A stretch of 64,000 nt of DNA, from positions 186,001 to 250,000 of the forward strand of contig NZ_AULP01000004.1 in NCBI RefSeq assembly GCF_000422345.1, written 5' to 3'. The notes below the pieces were generated by a model, which worked only from the letters and a program-made list of their open reading frames with translations, ran no database searches and was not told the DNA's origin. The DNA comes from Neomelitea salexigens DSM 19753. Lineage in GTDB: Bacteria; Pseudomonadota; Gammaproteobacteria; Pseudomonadales; Spongiibacteraceae. Below are positions 17,633-27,544 of the stretch, piece by piece. Within the stretch, counting starts at the first letter, position 1, and the number at the start of each line of letters is the position of its first letter. Both the position numbers and the translations under genes were made by a program.

Positions 17633-18559
17633 TTAGGCCAGTACCGAGACCCGCTCGAGCATCTTTGCAACCAGCTCGGCGCCATCGGCATTGCTATCAG
17701 CTGCAGGCTGCAAACGGTGCGCCGCCACCGGCTCTAACACAGCCTGCACATCGTCGGGCAGCAGGTAGTCCCGACCCTCGAGCAAGGCCCACGCCTTGGC
17801 ACACTGCAGCAGGGCGAGACCAGCGCGCGTCGAGAGACCAAAGGCTATTTCGGCATCCTGACGGCTAAAAGCGATGAGGCGCTGAATGTAGCTGACAACG
17901 CTACTGCGCACCTCCACTCGTTTTACCAATTCCTGCAAACGCTGTATTTGCGCGTCATCGAGGCAACTTGGGAGCGTCGTCAGCATCTCTCTAGGGTCAC
18001 CACCCTCCAGTAGCTGTCGCTCGGAGCGCTCGTCGGGATAGCCGAGAGAAATACGCATTAAGAAGCGGTCCAGCTGGGACTCGGGCAGCGGAAAAGTGCC
18101 CGACTGGAACCATGGGTTCTGCGTTGCAATAACGAAAAAGGGTTTCGGCAACGACCGCGTTTCACCTTCGGTGGTCACCCTGCCCTCTGCCATCGCTTCC
18201 AACAGCGCACTCTGGGTTTTGGGGCTCGCCCGGTTGATCTCATCAACGAGCAAAAACTGAGTGAATACCGGGCCGGGGTGGAAGTGAAAGGCGTTACTAT
18301 TGCGGTCAAATACCGACACGCCAAGGATATCCGAAGGCAGCATGTCACTGGTGAATTGCACCCTGCGGTAAGCCAAACCGGTCACCGCCGCAAAGGCCTG
18401 GGAAAGGGTCGTTTTGCCGACACCGGGTAAATCTTCGACCAGCAGGTGCCCACCGGCAAGCAAACAACACATGGCCTGCTGTATCTGCCGATCCTTACCC
18501 AGCAGGACTTTCCCAATCTCTGCGCGCGCGGCGCTCAGTTGCTCCAGTTCAGACGGCAT
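17633..18559 (-). CDS. MoxR-family AAA+ ATPase
   Basis: 308-residue chaperone-like AAA+ ATPase. It shows Walker A in EDLPGVGKTTLSQAF (about 42-56), Walker B in LLVDEINRASPKTQ (about 103-116), sensor 1 in VIATQNPW and an arginine-containing PESQLDRF segment. MoxR proteins cooperate with the adjacent DUF58 proteins. The gene overlaps metZ by 11 bases, so the membrane-protein operon is joined to metZ-purF transcription, although the functions have no obvious connection. Confidence 0.95.
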   Translation of the reverse strand: MPSELEQLSAARAEIGKVLLGKDRQIQQAMCCLLAGGHLLVEDLPGVGKTTLSQAFAAVTGLAYRRVQFTSDMLPSDILGVSVFDRNSNAFHFHPGPVFTQFLLVDEINRASPKTQSALLEAMAEGRVTTEGETRSLPKPFFVIATQNPWFQSGTFPLPESQLDRFLMRISLGYPDERSERQLLEGGDPREMLTTLPSCLDDAQIQRLQELVKRVEVRSSVVSYIQRLIAFSRQDAEIAFGLSTRAGLALLQCAKAWALLEGRDYLLPDDVQAVLEPVAAHRLQPAADSNADGAELVAKMLERVSVLA

Positions 18560-19760
18560 CTAGCCCTCTCTGCAAATCAGCCTTGAGATCGGAGAGCTCT
18601 TCCAAGCCCACGGCAAGACGAATTAAATTGTCACTGATACCACTCTCAGCGCGCTGCGCGTCACTGAGACGGCCATGAGTGGTGGTCGCTGGATGAACAA
18701 TCGTGGTCTTTGCATCACCCAAATTGGCGGTGATTGACACCAAGCGGGTAGCATCGATAAAGCGCCAGGCGGCATCGCGCTGCCCTCTCACGGTGAAAGA
18801 CAATACACCACCAAAGGCTTTTTGTTGCTGCGCCGCAAGTTTGTGCCCCGGGTGCGAAGGCAAACCGGCATAATAGACCGTTTCAATCTTATCTTGCTGC
18901 GCTAACCATTGCGCCAGTGCCAGCGCACTCGCACTGTGCGCCATCATACGCAGACGCAATGTTTCCAGGCCCTTTAAAAATACCCAGGCATTGAAAGGGC
19001 TCATTGTGGGGCCGGCGGTGCGGATAAACCCGAGGATCTCATCCATATGTTCGCGGCGCCCAACCACAGCGCCACCTACGCATCGTCCCTGGCCATCGAG
19101 ATATTTGGTCGCCGAATGCACAACGATATCTGCGCCCAGAGCCAAGGGCTGCTGTAGCGCAGGGGTGCAGAAACAGTTGTCGACCACCAGCAAACTGTCG
19201 CTCGCTTTTGCAAGCGCTGACATCGCCGCAATATCGGCGACTTCGGCCAAGGGGTTGGAGGGCGACTCCAGAAACAGCAGGCGAGTCTGTGGGCGAATCG
19301 CATCGCGCCACGCGTCCATATCCAGCGGCGAAACAAAGCTGGTTTCAACGCCAAGTTTGGCCATGTACTTGCTCAGCAAGTTGGTAGTGGTGCCAAACAC
19401 ACTGCGCGAGCAAACGATGTGATCGCCGGCTTTTAACAGTGCGATACAGGTGCTGAGAATTGCTGCCATGCCCGACGAGGTCGCCACAGCCGCCTCACCA
19501 CCTTCTAGCGCGGCAATACGCTCTTCAAATGTGCGAACGGTGGGATTGGTATAGCGGGAGTAGACATTGCCGGGCTGCTCACCGGAAAAGCGCGCAGCGG
19601 CTTCCGCCGCAGAGGCAAACACGTAGCTGGACGTGGTAAAAATAGGCTCGGCGTGCTCACCTTCAACGGTGCGGCGCTGCCCCGCCCTGACAGCCAGGGT
19701 ATCCAACTCGCACTCAGCGAGCACATCGAGGCGCTGCTGTTGGTAATCCGGTTCTGTCAT
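18549..19760 (-). CDS. metZ: O-succinylhomoserine sulfhydrylase
   Basis: PLP-dependent Cys/Met-metabolism enzyme that makes homocysteine from O-succinylhomoserine and sulfide in the direct sulfhydrylation route to methionine. The 403-residue sequence has the PLP lysine in HSATKYLDGQG (about residues 206-216), the NVYSRYTNPT motif and SGMAAILSTCIALL. MetZ rather than MetB is favoured by its place next to purF-cvpA-folC, the Pseudomonas arrangement. It begins 12 bases after purF and overlaps moxR. Confidence 0.92.
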   Translation of the reverse strand: MTEPDYQQQRLDVLAECELDTLAVRAGQRRTVEGEHAEPIFTTSSYVFASAAEAAARFSGEQPGNVYSRYTNPTVRTFEERIAALEGGEAAVATSSGMAAILSTCIALLKAGDHIVCSRSVFGTTTNLLSKYMAKLGVETSFVSPLDMDAWRDAIRPQTRLLFLESPSNPLAEVADIAAMSALAKASDSLLVVDNCFCTPALQQPLALGADIVVHSATKYLDGQGRCVGGAVVGRREHMDEILGFIRTAGPTMSPFNAWVFLKGLETLRLRMMAHSASALALAQWLAQQDKIETVYYAGLPSHPGHKLAAQQQKAFGGVLSFTVRGQRDAAWRFIDATRLVSITANLGDAKTTIVHPATTTHGRLSDAQRAESGISDNLIRLAVGLEELSDLKADLQRGLDAV

Positions 19761-19772
19761 AGTTGGCGCTCC

Positions 19773-21293
19773 CTACGACACATCGTTGTGTAAGCCTACC
19801 AGGGCACCATCGCCCACCGCCGCGTTACGCGCAGTTTGCTTACTGTCGTTGCGATCGGCAGCCAATTTATCCAGATAGGCCTGGTCGACATCGCCCGTGA
19901 CGTAATTGCCGTCGAATACTGCGCAGTCAAAGGCGTCGATGTTGGGGTTGCCCTCTGCGGAACACTCCACTAGGTCATCCAGATCTTGATACAGCAGCCA
20001 GTCTGCCCCTATTTCCTTTTCGATCTCTTCGACACTGCGATCATTGGCGATCAGCTCTTGCGCCGATGGCATATCAATACCGTAGACATTGGGGTAACGA
20101 ACCGGTGGCGCAGCCGAGGCAAAATACACCTTGCGCGCACCCGCATCTCTGGCCATTTCAATAATTTGCTGGCAGGTGGTACCACGCACAATGGAGTCGT
20201 CTACCAGCATCACGTTCTTACCTTTGAATTCCAGGCCAATGGCGTTGAGCTTCTGTTTAACCGACTTCTTGCGCGCGCTCTGGCCCGGCATGATGAACGT
20301 ACGACCGATATAGCGGTTCTTCACCAAGCCTTCACGGAATTTAACGCCAAGAACCGAGGCCATGGACTGGGCAGCGATACGGCTGGAGTCCGGAATGGGT
20401 ACGACAACATCAATATCGTGATCCGGGCGCTCGCGCAGAACCTTCTCGGCCAGGCGCTCACCCTGACGAAGGCGCGACTTGTACACCGATACGCCATCCA
20501 TGATGGAGTCGGGTCGGGCAAAGTATACGTGCTCAAAGATACAGGGGCGGCAATGCGTCTCCGCCGCGCATTGGCGAACGGTGATCTCGCCCGCATGACT
20601 TATATAGACCGCTTCGCCCGGCGCAACATCGGCCACCAGCTGAAAACCCAGCGCATCCAGAGCCACGCTTTCCGACGCGAGCATGTACTCCTTGCCCTGT
20701 GCGGTTTCACGCACGCCGTAAACCAGGGGGCGAATGCCGTTGGGGTCGCGAAAGCCAACAACGCCGTAGTTTGCGATCATTGCCACTACCGCATAGCCAC
20801 CACGGCAGCGTTTATGTACGCCCGCGACCGCAGCAAAAATATCGTCGTCGCTGGGCACCAGTTTGCCCAACTTTTGCAGCTCGTGAGCAAAGACATTCAG
20901 CAAAACCTCCGAGTCTGACTCCGTATTCAAGTGGCGGAGATCCGACTGGAATAACTCTTGCGAAAGTTGCTCAGAGTTGGTCAGGTTACCGTTGTGGGCC
21001 AGGCTAATGCCGTAGGGTGAATTCACGTAAAACGGCTGTGCCAGCGCCGGGCTTGAACTGCCCGCTGTTGGGTAGCGCACATGGGCAATCCCCATGGTGC
21101 CCACCAGGCGCTGCATATGCCGCGTGTGGAAAACATCTCGCACCAGGCCATTGCCCTTGCGTTGGTTCAGGCGGCCATCCTGGCAAGTAACGATGCCCGC
21201 AGCGTCCTGGCCACGATGCTGGAGTACAGTCAGGGCATCATAGAGATCCTGATTGACGTTGCGTTTGGCGACGATGCCAGCGATACCACACAT
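19773..21293 (-). CDS. purF: Amidophosphoribosyltransferase
   Basis: First committed enzyme of purine synthesis, forming 5-phosphoribosylamine from PRPP and glutamine. The 506-residue protein starts MCGIAGIV, with Cys2 as the N-terminal nucleophile of the class II glutaminase domain (about 1-235). The phosphoribosyltransferase domain contains the PRPP-binding loop [17 protein letters not shown] (about 364-380). It is located downstream of cvpA, as in E. coli and Pseudomonas, with 33 bases between the genes. Confidence 0.97.
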   Translation of the reverse strand: MCGIAGIVAKRNVNQDLYDALTVLQHRGQDAAGIVTCQDGRLNQRKGNGLVRDVFHTRHMQRLVGTMGIAHVRYPTAGSSSPALAQPFYVNSPYGISLAHNGNLTNSEQLSQELFQSDLRHLNTESDSEVLLNVFAHELQKLGKLVPSDDDIFAAVAGVHKRCRGGYAVVAMIANYGVVGFRDPNGIRPLVYGVRETAQGKEYMLASESVALDALGFQLVADVAPGEAVYISHAGEITVRQCAAETHCRPCIFEHVYFARPDSIMDGVSVYKSRLRQGERLAEKVLRERPDHDIDVVVPIPDSSRIAAQSMASVLGVKFREGLVKNRYIGRTFIMPGQSARKKSVKQKLNAIGLEFKGKNVMLVDDSIVRGTTCQQIIEMARDAGARKVYFASAAPPVRYPNVYGIDMPSAQELIANDRSVEEIEKEIGADWLLYQDLDDLVECSAEGNPNIDAFDCAVFDGNYVTGDVDQAYLDKLAADRNDSKQTARNAAVGDGALVGLHNDVS

Positions 21294-21326
21294 GCAGCCT
21301 TACCTCGTTGTTGCATATTGGTTAAA

Positions 21327-21848
21327 TTAGCGGTGAGCATCCCACAATGAGGACACCCAGCCGACGAGATCGTGAAAACTTTGTTCAGACCAGTCTCTCA
21401 TCAATAGAAACTCAGGAATCAGCGTCGACTCCTGCCACCATTGGTCGTTTTCAATGCCGGTAAGTAATGACGGCAGCAGCACCAGGGCCGCAAGCACCAC
21501 AATCATTCCTCTGGTGGTGCCAAAAATCATGCCCAACAACCGATCGGTGCCGCTCAAACCACTGCGTTTAACGACTTCGGCAATCAGGTGAGTCGCCAGG
21601 CTCCCCAGTACCAGCGCCCCCGTGAACAACAGCACGTAAGCGAGAATATCGCGCAGGTACGGCTTATCGACCAGAGGTGCCAACACCTCGACCATTTGCA
21701 TGTGGAATGCAACGGCAATAAAAAAGGCGACCGCCCATGACACAAGGGATAGCGCCTCGCGGACAAAGCCGCGCAGTAAGCTGATCAGTGAAGAAACAAT
21801 GACGACAGCAAGGATGGCCCAATCAGCCCAATTAAAGCTCGTCAGCAC
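21327..21848 (-). CDS. cvpA: CvpA-family membrane protein
   Basis: 173-residue inner-membrane protein with four predicted hydrophobic helices (about 9-23, 27-47, 62-84 and 100-122). It starts NWADWAILAVVIVSSLISLL, then RGFVREALSLVSWA, the well-conserved CvpA signature. CvpA is linked to colicin V production and to envelope tolerance of bile salts in enteric bacteria, with no defined biochemical role. The start is GTG at 21848 with a GGAG nine bases upstream. The gene stands between the SPOR protein gene and purF, the order shared with Pseudomonas and E. coli. Confidence 0.95.
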   Translation of the reverse strand: MLTSFNWADWAILAVVIVSSLISLLRGFVREALSLVSWAVAFFIAVAFHMQMVEVLAPLVDKPYLRDILAYVLLFTGALVLGSLATHLIAEVVKRSGLSGTDRLLGMIFGTTRGMIVVLAALVLLPSLLTGIENDQWWQESTLIPEFLLMRDWSEQSFHDLVGWVSSLWDAHR

Positions 21849-21914
21849 CGCGTGCGACTCCAGCGACCCGTGAAGGGGCGAATTCTACCAAGCTGTGCAG
21901 CCCAGCCCAAGCGT

Positions 21915-22577
21915 TTATCCTTCAAAGCGGCTGAGTATCGACTTCAGTGAGAAGCGGCGGTTAATTTCCGCCTGCAAGGCCTCGGCGCGCTCGCGGCTCA
22001 GAGCCGGCCCGACAAGCACCCGATAAAGCGTTCTATCGCCGCGCTTCAAAGGCTCGCTGTAGGCTTTGTAGCCGCCCTTGCGCAGGCGCTGCACAAGGTT
22101 ATCAGCGTTACTTTGCTGGCCAAAACTGCCACATTGAATCACCCAGGCAACAGGCAAGCCGCGTGCTTCCTTACTGGGTTCAGCGGGCGGTGTTTTGCTG
22201 ACGGTTGGCGCGGCTGGCTTGGCGGCCGGTGCAGTTGGTGCAGGTCGGCTACCGATCGCTACTTTCTTTTTAGCGACTTGGTTTTGCGATACCGGCGGCC
22301 GCTCTGGCAGCGCCGCTGCCGCTTTTACGCCATCGCCACTGTAGCGACCATCGCTGGGCTCGAGCACTTGCTGCGGCTCAACGATCGGCGCCAACGCCGA
22401 GGGGATATCTTTGGGCTTCTGGGGCTCTTGGACTTCTGGGGCCTCAATACGCGGCGCTGGCGGGATTTGAGTGCTGCGATCCAATTTGTACTCGGCGGGT
22501 CCCGTAAAGAGTAGCGACCAAAGTATCACGCCACCACAAAGCAAGACCAAGGTTCCAACTAATCGCTGTCTCATCAT
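21915..22577 (-). CDS. dedD: SPOR-domain membrane protein (DedD-like)
   Basis: 220-residue bitopic protein: a short cytoplasmic N terminus, one membrane helix (about 7-24, LVGTLVLLCGGVILWSLL), a Pro/Ala/Lys-rich periplasmic linker (about 25-140) and a C-terminal SPOR domain (about 143-218; WVIQCGSFGQQSNADNLVQR at its start). SPOR domains bind glycan strands stripped of stem peptides at the division septum. It follows folC with stop and start joined as TAATG, the folC-dedD-cvpA-purF order of Pseudomonas and E. coli. Confidence 0.9.
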   Translation of the reverse strand: MMRQRLVGTLVLLCGGVILWSLLFTGPAEYKLDRSTQIPPAPRIEAPEVQEPQKPKDIPSALAPIVEPQQVLEPSDGRYSGDGVKAAAALPERPPVSQNQVAKKKVAIGSRPAPTAPAAKPAAPTVSKTPPAEPSKEARGLPVAWVIQCGSFGQQSNADNLVQRLRKGGYKAYSEPLKRGDRTLYRVLVGPALSRERAEALQAEINRRFSLKSILSRFEG

Positions 22578-23869
22578 TAGTGCAAAGTCTCAACAAAAGC
22601 GGTAGCAGGCATTGCCTGCATAACCGCCGAAACGGTAAAAAATGAGCCGAAGACGACCAAGCAGTCCCTCTCACACAACGTCGCCCGGATCGCGGGCAAG
22701 GTGCTGGCAACATCACCAACAGTATGTACTGCAGCGCTTTCAACACCTTCATCTAACAAGTGACGCGCCAACACAGCTGGCGCCATCGCTCGCACTACGC
22801 CAGGTAGTTCTGGCAGATACCACTGATCAATGTAGGGGCTTAATTCCCTCAAGCTCCCCGCTATTTTTTTATCTTCCATCACCGCCAGCACAGCTGTGCA
22901 TTTGCCACTGTTGGGCATGTCGGCCAACTGCTTGGCCAACCGCGACAGGGCCGCTGGGTTGTGGGCAACATCAAGCAGCAAACCATGCTCACGCAAGGGA
23001 AGTACCTCCCCACGGGCAGCGATTTGAACCTGCGCCAAGCCCTCTCGAATCGCCGTTTCACTGACTGGTAGTTCAAACAGACAAACAGCTTGCAGGACTG
23101 CCGCCGCGTTGTCCAACATCACCGGCGGTAGCGGTAGTGACTGCAACGAGCGCTCAGAGCCATCTCGCCGCTGCCCCCGCCAATGCCAGCAATCTGCGCC
23201 CTCTTCGAAGGAAAACTCACTGCCCCGAGCATAGAGCGGCGCATCAAGTTGCTGCGCAATATCGACGACCGCCGCACTGCTGCGAGGATCACCGAAGATC
23301 AACGGCGTGTTCGCCCTGGCAATGCCGGCTTTCTCGCGAGCAATGGTTTCTCTGTCATTACCCAGCCATGCCTCGTGATCGAGATCCACAGAACTGATCA
23401 AGGCGAGGTCGGCATCGACAATATTGACGGCATCCAAGCGCCCTCCTAAGCCAACCTCAAGAATCAGGACATCAAGCTGAGCATCGGAGAAAAGCTGCAG
23501 CGCAGCCAGGGTGCCAAATTCAAAGAAGCTCAGCGGCATTGAGCCGCGAGCCCGATCGACTTTATCGAAAACTCGTACAAGGGCGGCATCTGCCACCTCT
23601 TCGCCATCAATACGAACCCGCTCGTTGTAGCGCAGTATATGCGGTGAGGTATAGGCCCCTACTCGGTACCCTTCTGCTTCCAAAATTGCCGACAACACTG
23701 CCACACAGGAGCCTTTGCCGTTGGTACCAGCAACGGTGATCACAGGCATGGTCAGCGCGAGATTCATTTCCTGAAAGACCGCTGAGACACGGTCTAGGCC
23801 GAGGTCGATCTGGCGAGGGTGCTGCGCCTCCATCCATTGCAACCAATCTTGCAATTGCACAAACCGCAT
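22577..23869 (-). CDS. folC: Bifunctional folylpolyglutamate/dihydrofolate synthase
   Basis: Mur-ligase-family enzyme that adds glutamate to dihydropteroate and then to tetrahydrofolates. The P-loop is TVAGTNGKGSCVAVLSAIL (about 46-64). Other family elements are YTSPHILRYNERVRIDG and FFEFGTLAALQLF, and DVAHNPAAL lies in the C-terminal domain. I chose the ATG at 23869, which has AAGGTAA seven bases upstream and gives 430 residues; a longer frame to 23956 would run into accD with no family similarity. It lies between accD and the SPOR gene. Confidence 0.95.
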   Translation of the reverse strand: MRFVQLQDWLQWMEAQHPRQIDLGLDRVSAVFQEMNLALTMPVITVAGTNGKGSCVAVLSAILEAEGYRVGAYTSPHILRYNERVRIDGEEVADAALVRVFDKVDRARGSMPLSFFEFGTLAALQLFSDAQLDVLILEVGLGGRLDAVNIVDADLALISSVDLDHEAWLGNDRETIAREKAGIARANTPLIFGDPRSSAAVVDIAQQLDAPLYARGSEFSFEEGADCWHWRGQRRDGSERSLQSLPLPPVMLDNAAAVLQAVCLFELPVSETAIREGLAQVQIAARGEVLPLREHGLLLDVAHNPAALSRLAKQLADMPNSGKCTAVLAVMEDKKIAGSLRELSPYIDQWYLPELPGVVRAMAPAVLARHLLDEGVESAAVHTVGDVASTLPAIRATLCERDCLVVFGSFFTVSAVMQAMPATAFVETLH

Positions 23870-23885
23870 GGGGCGCTTACCTTGT

Positions 23886-24758
23886 CTAGTTTTGGTAGAA
23901 AGTGAGGTTACCCAGCACTCTGGCAAGGGTATCGCGCATATCTGCACGACGAACAATCATATCTATGGCGCCATGCTCCAGCAAAAACTCGCTGCGCTGG
24001 AAGCCTGGCGGGAGTTTTTGACGAATGGTCTGCTCGATGATGTTCGGTCCAGCAAACCCAGCGCGAGCACCAGGCTCTGCCACATTGATGTCGCCAAGCA
24101 GCGCCAAACTGGCGGAGACGCCGCCATAAATCGGATCGGTCATTACCGAGATATAGGGCACGCCATTTTGCTTGAGGCGCTCAAGTACGGCACTGGTCTT
24201 CGCCATTTGCATTAAAGAAATCAGTGCTTCCTGCATGCGCGCTCCGCCAGATGCGGAAAAGCACACCAACGGACGACGCTCTTGCAGGGCGATATTCGCA
24301 GCCTGGGTGAATTTCTCCCCCACTGCCGAGCCCATCGAGCCGCCGTGGAAATTAAACTCGAAGGCCACCGTCACGACAGGTACGTCTTTAACTGTGCCTT
24401 TGTAGGCGATGAGAGCATCTTTTTCGCCCGTGCTTTTTTGTGCCGCAGCGAGGCGGTCTTTGTACTTTTTCTTGTCTTTGAATTTCAGGCGGTCAACAGG
24501 CTCGATGCCGCTGAGAATCTCTTCGCGACCCTGCTCGTCCAAAAACAGTGCAATCCGACGTCGGGCCCCAATGCGCATATGGTGGTCGCACTTCGGACAT
24601 ACATCCTGATTTTCTTCAAGCTCAGGCCGGTATAACACCGCCTCACATTTTACGCACTTCTTCCACAGCCCTTCTGGAACAACACCACCCGACTTCCGTT
24701 TTTCCGAAGGATCTGAACGGCGCACCCCTGAGGGCAGAATTTTATCAACCCAGCTCAT
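23886..24758 (-). CDS. accD: Acetyl-CoA carboxylase carboxyltransferase, beta subunit
   Basis: Subunit of the heterotetrameric carboxyltransferase that makes malonyl-CoA for fatty acid synthesis. The 290-residue protein has the N-terminal zinc ribbon CVKC...CPKC (cysteines at about 36, 39, 55 and 58) and the crotonase-like core with [13 protein letters not shown] (about 160-172) and [16 protein letters not shown]. The gene lies between trpA and folC, a neighbourhood found in many proteobacteria. Confidence 0.97.
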   Translation of the reverse strand: MSWVDKILPSGVRRSDPSEKRKSGGVVPEGLWKKCVKCEAVLYRPELEENQDVCPKCDHHMRIGARRRIALFLDEQGREEILSGIEPVDRLKFKDKKKYKDRLAAAQKSTGEKDALIAYKGTVKDVPVVTVAFEFNFHGGSMGSAVGEKFTQAANIALQERRPLVCFSASGGARMQEALISLMQMAKTSAVLERLKQNGVPYISVMTDPIYGGVSASLALLGDINVAEPGARAGFAGPNIIEQTIRQKLPPGFQRSEFLLEHGAIDMIVRRADMRDTLARVLGNLTFYQN

Positions 24759-24807
24759 TGTTATTTCCTGTCTGTTATCTGCTTTTAGTTTTTACTGTGG
24801 CGCCGCT

Positions 24808-25629
24808 TCAAGCGTCGGCTACCGCATCAATGGCTTTGCGAATATCGGCGATCAGTGACACCGCCTCCGCTATTTGTTTGTCAGTATCTGCAGCGTTATC
24901 CCATTTGGCAAGACGGTCTACCAGTGCACTACCGACCACAACGCCCTCACACAAAGGCGCAATCGCCGACGCAGACTCACCGTCTTTGATACCGAAACCA
25001 ACGGTTACCGGCAGGTCGCTATGCTGGCGAATGCGCTGCATTTGTTCACGCACACTGTCTATGTCCAAGTGACCCGCGCCGGTGACGCCCTTTAACGACA
25101 CGCAATACAGGTAACCACTCGCCAAAGCGGCCACTTTCGCAACGCGCTGATCACTACTCGTTGGCGCCAGCAAAAAGATGTTATCCATACCGGCGTCACG
25201 CAACAATCGACTGGTTTCCCCGGCTTCTTCAGGGGGCATGTCGACGGTGAGCAGCCCATCGACGCCTGCCTGCTTGGCGCGCTCAGCAAAATGCGAGTAG
25301 CCCATGTGCTCAACCGGGTTGGTGTAGCCCATCAACACCACTGGGGTATCCGCGTTGGTTTGGCGAAACTCGGCCACCATGTCCAATACTTGGGAGAGCG
25401 ACACATGATGTTCCAACGCGCGCTCGTGAGCCAGCTGAATGGTTGGCCCCTCAGCCATGGGGTCTGAAAATGGCACCCCCAGCTCAATAATGTCTGCACC
25501 GCTGTCGACCAGCGCATGCATCAGCGAGACCGTATGCTTCGGCGCAGGATCACCCGCAACAATATACGGCACCAGGGCTTTAGCACCGCGCTCGGCAAGT
25601 TGTTCAAATACTTTCGCTAGACGACTCAA
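24808..25629 (-). CDS. trpA: Tryptophan synthase alpha subunit
   Basis: Cleaves indole-3-glycerol phosphate to indole and glyceraldehyde 3-phosphate; the indole is channelled to TrpB. The 273 residues contain the catalytic Glu in DIIELGVPFSDPMAEGPTIQ (about residues 46-65) and the catalytic Asp in GLLTVDMPPEE. The start is a TTG at 25629: the N terminus aligns with E. coli TrpA, GGGGA is six bases upstream and no in-frame ATG is near. It is 12 bases from trpB. Confidence 0.96.
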   Translation of the reverse strand: MSRLAKVFEQLAERGAKALVPYIVAGDPAPKHTVSLMHALVDSGADIIELGVPFSDPMAEGPTIQLAHERALEHHVSLSQVLDMVAEFRQTNADTPVVLMGYTNPVEHMGYSHFAERAKQAGVDGLLTVDMPPEEAGETSRLLRDAGMDNIFLLAPTSSDQRVAKVAALASGYLYCVSLKGVTGAGHLDIDSVREQMQRIRQHSDLPVTVGFGIKDGESASAIAPLCEGVVVGSALVDRLAKWDNAADTDKQIAEAVSLIADIRKAIDAVADA

Positions 25630-25641
25630 TGTCCTTCCCCG

Positions 25642-26865
25642 TCAATCAATTCCAATACCGTCAATGCCGGCTACCGTATGAATATCCTTGTCTCCGCGCC
25701 CGGATAAATTCACAACAATGCTTTGATCTGGGCGCATTGTTGCGGCCAACTTCTCCGCGTAAGCGATGGCGTGGCTGGACTCTAGTGCAGGCATAATACC
25801 TTCAACCAGGGTGAGCTTACGGAAGGCATCAAGCGCTTCATCGTCATTAATCGCCACGTAGTTAACACGGCCAATGTCTTTCAACCATGAATGCTCGGGG
25901 CCAACACCGGGGTAATCCAAACCCGCTGATACCGAGTGCGTATGAATAATCTGTCCCGCCTCATCCTGCATCAGATAGGTGCGGTTGCCGTGTAATACCC
26001 CGGGGGTACCATCGCTGAGCGGCGCGGCGTGCTCACCGGTGGCAACACCGTGCCCACCCGCCTCTACACCGTACATTGCCACGGATTCATCATCGAGGAA
26101 GGGGTGGAACAAACCAATCGCATTCGAGCCACCGCCGACACAGGCCACCAGGGCATCGGGTAGTTTGCCCGTCTGCTCCAGGTGTTGCTCACGCGCTTCG
26201 CGACCAATTACCGATTGGAAATCACGAACCAGCATCGGATAGGGATGCGGACCAGCCGCCGTACCGATAATGTAGAAAGTATCATCTACATTGGTAACCC
26301 AGTCGCGCATCGCTTCGTTCATCGCATCTTTGAGCGTGCGTGAACCCGATTTAACCGAGATCACTTCGGCACCGAGTAATTTCATCCGATATACATTCAG
26401 CGCCTGCCGACGAATATCCTCTTCGCCCATAAAGACCTGGCATTCCATACCCAGTCGGGCCGCAACGGTCGCCGAGGCAACACCGTGCTGGCCGGCGCCA
26501 GTTTCAGCAATCACGCGCTTTTTGCCCATGTACTTTGCGAGCAGGGCCTGCCCGATAGTGTTGTTAACTTTGTGAGCCCCGGTGTGGTTTAGGTCCTCAC
26601 GTTTCAGGTAGATTTGCGCCCCGCCTACTTCGCGAGACCAGCGCTCAGCGTGATACAGCGGCGATGGTCGGCCTACGTAGTAGGCAAGATCGCGATCAAA
26701 CTCTGCCCGAAACTCAGGGTCCTGGCTCAAGCGCTGGTAATTCTCAGCAAGTTCATCCAAGGCGAAAATCAGCGTTTCCGACACAAATCGGCCACCATAA
26801 GGGCCAAAATGCCCCTCCGCGTTGGGGAACTGGCTAAAATCAACGTGTTCGTGCTGCTTACTCAC
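25642..26865 (-). CDS. trpB: Tryptophan synthase beta subunit
   Basis: PLP enzyme that condenses indole with serine to tryptophan. The 407-residue sequence carries the PLP lysine in [18 protein letters not shown] (about 92-109), [11 protein letters not shown], and the phosphate-binding [10 protein letters not shown]. The GTG start at 26865 follows GGGAG by six bases and directly abuts the trpF stop (TGAGTG). With trpF and trpA it forms a trpFBA unit that flows into accD. Confidence 0.97.
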   Translation of the reverse strand: MSKQHEHVDFSQFPNAEGHFGPYGGRFVSETLIFALDELAENYQRLSQDPEFRAEFDRDLAYYVGRPSPLYHAERWSREVGGAQIYLKREDLNHTGAHKVNNTIGQALLAKYMGKKRVIAETGAGQHGVASATVAARLGMECQVFMGEEDIRRQALNVYRMKLLGAEVISVKSGSRTLKDAMNEAMRDWVTNVDDTFYIIGTAAGPHPYPMLVRDFQSVIGREAREQHLEQTGKLPDALVACVGGGSNAIGLFHPFLDDESVAMYGVEAGGHGVATGEHAAPLSDGTPGVLHGNRTYLMQDEAGQIIHTHSVSAGLDYPGVGPEHSWLKDIGRVNYVAINDDEALDAFRKLTLVEGIMPALESSHAIAYAEKLAATMRPDQSIVVNLSGRGDKDIHTVAGIDGIGID

Positions 26866-27501
26866 TCAATACTCCCGTCGGTCTGCTTCTGCGACCGCTT
26901 GAAAAAACTGCCGAATACGCCCGGCGCACTTAACACCGGGCGCACTTTCCACTCCGCCACTGACATCCACTGCCCAAGGACGACAACTCGCAATCGCCGC
27001 GCCGACATTTTCACTGTTCAAGCCACCGGCTAACAACAGCGGAAATGCCCTTTGCTCCGGAATCTTTTGCCAGTCGAAGACCTCGCCCGTGCCACCTGGA
27101 ACACCCGGCTTGTAGCTGTCGAGCAGAATGGCCCGGGCGCCGCTGTAACTTGAGGCAACACCACTCACGTCCATCCCTTCTCGCATTCGCAGTGCACGCA
27201 TATAGGGATGTTCCAGCGATTCGCAGAACTCAGGCGACTCATTGCCATGAAACTGCACAAGGTCGAGTGGGCATGCGGCCAAGGTATCTCGCAATACCTC
27301 GATCGGTGCGTCGACAAACAAACCAACGCTAGTAACAAAGGCGGGCAGTTGCGCAATGATGTCAGCAGCCTGTTCAGGGCTCACTGACCGCGGACTCTTT
27401 TCATAAAAAACAAAGCCCAGCGCGTCCGCACCGGCGTTGACTGCGGCTTGCGCATCTTCCAGCCGGCGAATGCCACAAATTTTTACGCGGGTTCGAAACA
27501 C
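26866..27501 (-). CDS. trpF: Phosphoribosylanthranilate isomerase
   Basis: (Beta-alpha)8-barrel enzyme of tryptophan synthesis, an Amadori rearrangement of phosphoribosylanthranilate. The 211 residues begin RVKICGIRRLEDA, with Cys8 the catalytic base, and contain ALGFVFYEKSPRSVS, VQFHGNES and the catalytic Asp region in AILLDSYKPGVPGGTGEVFDW, read as two adjoining blocks. The C-terminal phosphate site is LAGGLNSENV and DVSGGVESAPGVK. The start is GTG. It is the first gene of trpFBA; 43 bases separate it from truA. Confidence 0.96.
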   Translation of the reverse strand: MFRTRVKICGIRRLEDAQAAVNAGADALGFVFYEKSPRSVSPEQAADIIAQLPAFVTSVGLFVDAPIEVLRDTLAACPLDLVQFHGNESPEFCESLEHPYMRALRMREGMDVSGVASSYSGARAILLDSYKPGVPGGTGEVFDWQKIPEQRAFPLLLAGGLNSENVGAAIASCRPWAVDVSGGVESAPGVKCAGRIRQFFQAVAEADRREY

Positions 27502-27544
27502 TCAGATTCAGCCAAGCTATTAAAGGCTGGAAATACTAGCAAAT

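Noticed and set aside
19986-20918. 310-codon open frame on the plus strand
   Set aside because: Lies entirely antisense to purF; the protein has no recognisable family, and the opposite frame has the complete PurF sequence.
23870-23956. Longer folC reading frame starting inside accD
   Set aside because: The additional 29 residues have no family similarity, and the ATG at 23869 has a good ribosome-binding site.
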